A program made the position numbers and the translations under genes. The notes below the pieces were generated by a model. The model had not been told where the DNA came from, made no database searches, and saw only the letters and a program-made list of their open reading frames with translations. From Clostridia bacterium (GTDB lineage Bacteria; Bacillota; Clostridia; Oscillospirales; SIG627), in NCBI GenBank assembly GCA_017440805.1, contig JAFSGN010000022.1, forward strand, positions 186,225 through 250,224: a stretch of DNA of 64,000 nucleotides, given 5' to 3'. The stretch's first letter is position 1. Every line of letters starts with the position of its first letter. Below, one piece after another: positions 61,129-64,000 of this stretch.

Positions 61129-61698
61129 ATGGAATTACTCAGGATAACCGATAATGAATTGAAGATTATACTGTCAAAGCAAGACCTGAACGAATTCGAC
61201 CTGACAGTCAGGACCATTGACTACAACACAACCAAGACAAGAAAAGCAATGTGGGAAATCTTTGACAGAGCCAAAGCACAGACAGGTTTTGACGCGGCAA
61301 AAAACAGAATATATGTCAGGTTGTTTCCTCTTTCTGACGGAGGGTGCGAAATGTATGTTTCAAAGATTCCCCGTGTCAGACCTTCTTATGTTCCCCATGC
61401 AACAAAAAAAGTTCTTTTTTACAAAGGATACGACTGTGCGTATATGTTTGAGAGTTATGAAGAACTTTGTTCGGCATGCGATATAATCGGGCGACAGAAA
61501 TTTTCTTCTCTCTATGTCGGAAACAATGGCAGTTACATTCTGCTTCTGAGGAATGTTATCTGCCGCGGGTACGAGGCAGGTATTCTGTCGGAATACGGAA
61601 AAAAGATGGCATTAAAATACATAAATGAATATCTTAACGAGCATTATACCCTTTTATGCGAAGGTAATGCCACAGAAAAAATTTGCGCAAGGCAGTAA
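61129..61698 (+). CDS. mecA: Adaptor protein MecA
   Basis: A 189-residue adaptor of the ClpC protease system that delivers substrates. The start MELLRITDNELKIILSKQDL matches the N-terminal substrate-binding domain of MecA. The C-terminal half (about residues 100-180) has VLFYKGYDCAYMFESYEELCSACDI and NGSYILLLRN, which form the ClpC-binding domain. The ATG at 61129 follows GGGGAG. The frame is open for a further 231 bases upstream, but that part reads like random A+T-rich sequence and is rejected. The UDG gene starts 27 bases behind it. Confidence 0.88.
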   Translation: MELLRITDNELKIILSKQDLNEFDLTVRTIDYNTTKTRKAMWEIFDRAKAQTGFDAAKNRIYVRLFPLSDGGCEMYVSKIPRVRPSYVPHATKKVLFYKGYDCAYMFESYEELCSACDIIGRQKFSSLYVGNNGSYILLLRNVICRGYEAGILSEYGKKMALKYINEYLNEHYTLLCEGNATEKICARQ

Positions 61699-61725
61699 AT
61701 ACATATACCGGAAAGGACTCACAAA

Positions 61726-62292
61726 ATGTCAAAGGATTTACAACTGGATACAATTAAGGAAAAGTGCGAGCAATGTAAAAAATGTAATCTTTACAAAACA
61801 AAAACAAATACGGTTTTCGGCACGGGCTCAGGCAATGCCGAGGTTATGTTTGTGGGAGAAGCACCGGGAGAAAAAGAGGACCTTTCGGGTATTCCCTTTG
61901 TAGGTGCTGCGGGGAAACTTCTGGACAAATACCTTGAATTTGCAGGTATACCCCGCGACTCAGTTTACATAGCAAACATTTTAAAATGCCGTCCTCCGAA
62001 AAACAGAGATCCCCTGCCCGAGGAGGAGGATGCATGTATTGACTTTCTCAGGGAACAGTTATCTGTTATCAAACCGAAAGTCATTGTATGTCTGGGACGC
62101 ATTTCCGCCATGCGTATTATCAAGCCCGACTTTAAAATTACTGCGGAACACGGCAAATGGTTTAAAAAAGGTGCATACAAAATCATGGCTGTATACCACC
62201 CTGCCGCACTTCTGAGAGACCCGAGAAAAAAAGAGGATATGGCGGAGGATTTTCTGAAAATTGCCGCCGAATTGTCTGAAAATGATGATTAG
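61726..62292 (+). CDS. Uracil-DNA glycosylase, family 4 (Fe-S)
   Basis: A 188-residue DNA-repair enzyme that removes uracil from DNA. The active-site motif GEAPGEKEDLSGIPFVGAAG lies near residues 43-62. The four Fe-S cysteines are Cys17, Cys20, Cys88 (KCRPP) and Cys104. The second motif HPAALLRDPRKK is near the C-terminus. The two extra motifs define family 4 rather than the Ung family. It is transcribed with mecA. Confidence 0.92.
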   Translation: MSKDLQLDTIKEKCEQCKKCNLYKTKTNTVFGTGSGNAEVMFVGEAPGEKEDLSGIPFVGAAGKLLDKYLEFAGIPRDSVYIANILKCRPPKNRDPLPEEEDACIDFLREQLSVIKPKVIVCLGRISAMRIIKPDFKITAEHGKWFKKGAYKIMAVYHPAALLRDPRKKEDMAEDFLKIAAELSENDD

Positions 62293-62323
62293 TGTATTAT
62301 TTTGTAAATTTAACAAATTAGTG

Positions 62324-62352
62324 TTGAAAAAATGACAATATTATGATATAAT
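62324..62352 (+). promoter_or_regulatory. Sigma-A promoter of metK, upstream of the hairpin element
   Basis: TTGAAA and TATAAT with a 17-base spacer. The -10 box ends 325 bases before the metK start, so hairpin element D lies entirely within the metK leader if this promoter is used. Confidence 0.7.
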
Positions 62353-62377
62353 GATTTCAACAAAGTTGAAATTATTG

Positions 62378-62542
62378 ACTAAGTTTGCCTATGGCAAGTG
62401 AAGTTATCTTGCTATAGTGAAGTTTACTAAAGTAAGTGAAGTTCTGCCTTACGGCAGAGTGGCAAACTTGACTTCATTTTTGAGAATCAAAAACTTCACT
62501 GCGTTAGCAACTTCACTTTGAACTTTTGGTTCAAAACTTCAC
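62378..62542. repeat. Composite hairpin element D, in the metK leader
   Basis: Linkers: GACTAAGT (62378, degenerate) and GTGAAGT at 62398, 62417 and 62436, then inverted ACTTCAT (62471) and ACTTCAC (62493, 62510, 62536). Hairpins include TTGCC-TAT-GGCAA (62385-62397), 62443-62458 (minus strand loop GTAA), TTTTGA-GAA-TCAAAA (62478-62492), TGC-GTTA-GCA (62500-62509) and 62517-62535. The 9-mers AAGTTTGCC (62381) and GGCAAACTT (62461) are also inverted to each other and could close the left arm. Confidence 0.78.
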
Positions 62543-62677
62543 AAAACAGGGTGCATCCAAATCATTAACTAAGTTTACCCTGCGGCTCGATATGTCGCTG
62601 ACGCGACGAGAATTCATATATTCAATGATTTTAAAATAACTCAGAAAGATTTGTAAAAACAAAGAGGTACAATATAT
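62543..62677. other. Rest of the metK leader: direct repeat and orphan hairpin
   Basis: ATTAACTAAGTTTACC at 62564-62579 repeats ATTGACTAAGTTTGCC at 62374-62389 with two mismatches, so copies flank element D. A hairpin at 62594-62607 (GTCGC-TGAC-GCGAC; loop GTCA on the minus strand) looks like a single stray unit of the same type. The metK binding site AGAGG is at its end. No SAM riboswitch is visible. Confidence 0.6.
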
Positions 62678-63814
62678 ATGTCAAAAATACTTTTTACTTC
62701 GGAATCTGTAACCGAAGGACATCCCGACAAAATCTGCGACAGAATTTCCGACGCAGTTCTGGATGCGATACTTGAAAAAGACCCGACTGCCCGTGTGGCT
62801 TGTGAAACAACCGCAACCACGGGTATGATTTACATTATGGGCGAAATTACAACAAATGCAGTTGTGGATTTTCAGACAATTGCACGCGAAACTGTACGGG
62901 AAATAGGATATGACAGAGCAAAATATGGTTTTGACTGTGATTCCTGTGCCGTAATCAGTGCTGTCCACGGACAGTCCCCCGACATTGCGATGGGTGTTGA
63001 TACCTTAGGTGCAGGTGATCAGGGTATGATGTTCGGATATGCATGCAACGAAACTCCCGAACTTATGCCGTTGCCTATATCTCTGGCACACAAAATGGCT
63101 ATGAAACTTACCGAGGTCAGAAAAAGCGGACTTCTTACATATCTCAGACCCGACGGAAAAACACAAATTACCGCTGAATATGTTGACAGGAAACCTGTCA
63201 GAATAGATACGGTTGTATTATCAACACAGCACGATGCAAGTGTTGACATTGTGACTTTACGCCGTGACCTTACGGAAATGGTTATAAAGCCCGTAATACC
63301 CGAGGGACTTATGGATGAAAATACAAAGATTTTCATAAATCCCACAGGTAGATTTGTAATCGGCGGACCTCACGGAGATTCAGGTCTTACAGGCCGTAAA
63401 ATCATTGTTGATACATACGGCGGATATTCAAGGCACGGTGGCGGCGCTTTCTCGGGGAAAGACCCGACAAAAGTTGACAGAAGTGCTGCATACGCCGCAA
63501 GATATCTTGCAAAAAATGTTGTTGCATCCGGCATTGCGGACAGGTGCGAAATTCAAATCGCTTATGCAATAGGAATTGCACAGCCTGTTTCGGTTATGGT
63601 TGATACATTCGGAACTTCCAAAGTCGAGGATTCAAAAATTGCCGAAGTTCTGACTAAACTCTGTGATTTGTCACCTGCGGCTATTATTGAAAGATTTGAC
63701 CTGAGAAAGCCAATTTACAAGCAACTTGCCGCTTACGGTCATATGGGCCGCGAAGACCTGGGTGTCAAGTGGGAAGAAACGGATATCGCCGACAAAATCC
63801 GACAGATGATTTAA
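62678..63814 (+). CDS. metK: S-adenosylmethionine synthetase
   Basis: A 378-residue methionine adenosyltransferase that makes SAM from methionine and ATP. The landmarks are [18 protein letters not shown] near the start, [12 protein letters not shown] near residue 110, a central ISTQHD-like [10 protein letters not shown], and [24 protein letters not shown] with [23 protein letters not shown]. The length is slightly short for the family (commonly about 380-400) but all motifs are present. RBS AGAGG. It is behind an unusually long leader with hairpin element D. Confidence 0.96.
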   Translation: MSKILFTSESVTEGHPDKICDRISDAVLDAILEKDPTARVACETTATTGMIYIMGEITTNAVVDFQTIARETVREIGYDRAKYGFDCDSCAVISAVHGQSPDIAMGVDTLGAGDQGMMFGYACNETPELMPLPISLAHKMAMKLTEVRKSGLLTYLRPDGKTQITAEYVDRKPVRIDTVVLSTQHDASVDIVTLRRDLTEMVIKPVIPEGLMDENTKIFINPTGRFVIGGPHGDSGLTGRKIIVDTYGGYSRHGGGAFSGKDPTKVDRSAAYAARYLAKNVVASGIADRCEIQIAYAIGIAQPVSVMVDTFGTSKVEDSKIAEVLTKLCDLSPAAIIERFDLRKPIYKQLAAYGHMGREDLGVKWEETDIADKIRQMI

Positions 63815-63860
63815 CAGTGTTATTATTTTCTGCATATACTTCCAGTACGGAGGTGATGCA

Positions 63861-64000
63861 GTGAGCGAAGAAGCGAAGATTTTTTTTGAAATATTAATAT
63901 CTTTTTTTACGGTAGTGGGTTTTGTTTATCTTTGTACCGAAATAATTGCACTTTTTAAATACAGCAAAGACAGAGTGAACATTCCTGTTGCAATAAACTC
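63861..64000 (+). CDS. Hypothetical membrane protein, N-terminal end (cut by window edge)
   Basis: A frame opens with GTG after a perfect GGAGGTG site and runs to the window end without a stop (46 residues). It begins MSEEAKIFFEILISFFTVVGF and has one hydrophobic helix (ILISFFTVVGFVYLCTEIIALF), followed by KYSKDRVNIPVAIN. It lies 46 bases behind metK on the same strand. I do not recognise the family. Confidence 0.6.
   Translation, partial: MSEEAKIFFEILISFFTVVGFVYLCTEIIALFKYSKDRVNIPVAIN

Noticed and set aside
62292-62677. SAM riboswitch upstream of metK
   Set aside because: I looked for the conserved core and kink-turn of SAM-I in the leader and saw none; the leader is filled with the hairpin element and short repeats instead.

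Overview
The window is about 64 kb of A+T-rich chromosome from a spore-forming Firmicute of class Clostridia. The evidence is gene content: yabP, yabQ, rqcP/yabO and divIC in their usual order beside mazG and a SpoVB-type flippase, a clostridial MecA, AddAB rather than RecBCD, HemZ, IorAB, many AGGAGG ribosome binding sites and consensus sigma-A promoters with 17-bp spacers. I cannot name the genus.

Layout, left to right. Positions 1-4.0 kb hold the tail of paaK, then iorAB, an ACT-domain protein and an RluA-type pseudouridine synthase: anaerobic breakdown of aromatic amino acids. rpmB and nadBC (NAD synthesis) follow. 7.3-12.0 kb is an AraC regulator plus a four-gene sugar or polyol operon (three Gfo/Idh/MocA proteins and a TIM-barrel isomerase). 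12.1-14.7 kb looks like a small acquired island (lipoprotein, DUF2500 protein, RCC1-repeat protein, divergent XRE regulator with palindromic operators) next to tRNA-Lys and an IS1634-type remnant. 15.7-24.2 kb carries DUF4349, mntP and addBA on the minus strand. 24.4-32.5 kb has an Mrp/NBP35 ATPase, pgk-tpiA, folD-lgt, an M16 peptidase-like pair and an NlpC/P60 protein.

32.5-33.3 kb is non-coding: three tandem hairpin elements, each followed by a terminator hairpin, beside tRNA-Arg(CCG). Then come a 29-residue membrane peptide, gdhA and a probable 6S RNA. 35.6-48.3 kb is a long minus-strand stretch in two transcription units: recJ-relA-dtd-hemZ-kinase-flippase-mazG, and HU-rqcP-yabP-yabQ-divIC-EEP phosphatase. 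48.5-57.2 kb has a zinc-ribbon protein, a HAD phosphatase, a DUF5050 lipoprotein, serCA, an amidase, a zinc-ribbon membrane protein and an aconitase-family hydratase. 57.4-64 kb has a 1056-residue secreted protein, mecA, a family 4 uracil-DNA glycosylase, metK behind a leader holding a fourth hairpin element, and a cut-off gene.

The most unusual content is the set of four hairpin elements (32569-33193 and 62378-62542). Each is built of short hairpins joined by a 7-nt linker that is constant within the element and differs between elements. About four linkers run in one direction, then about four in the inverse direction. Most hairpin loops are GNA or GNNA type when the strand is read outward from the element centre, and some stems pair well only on that strand through G-A pairs. 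I know of no described family with this design, but I could not search.
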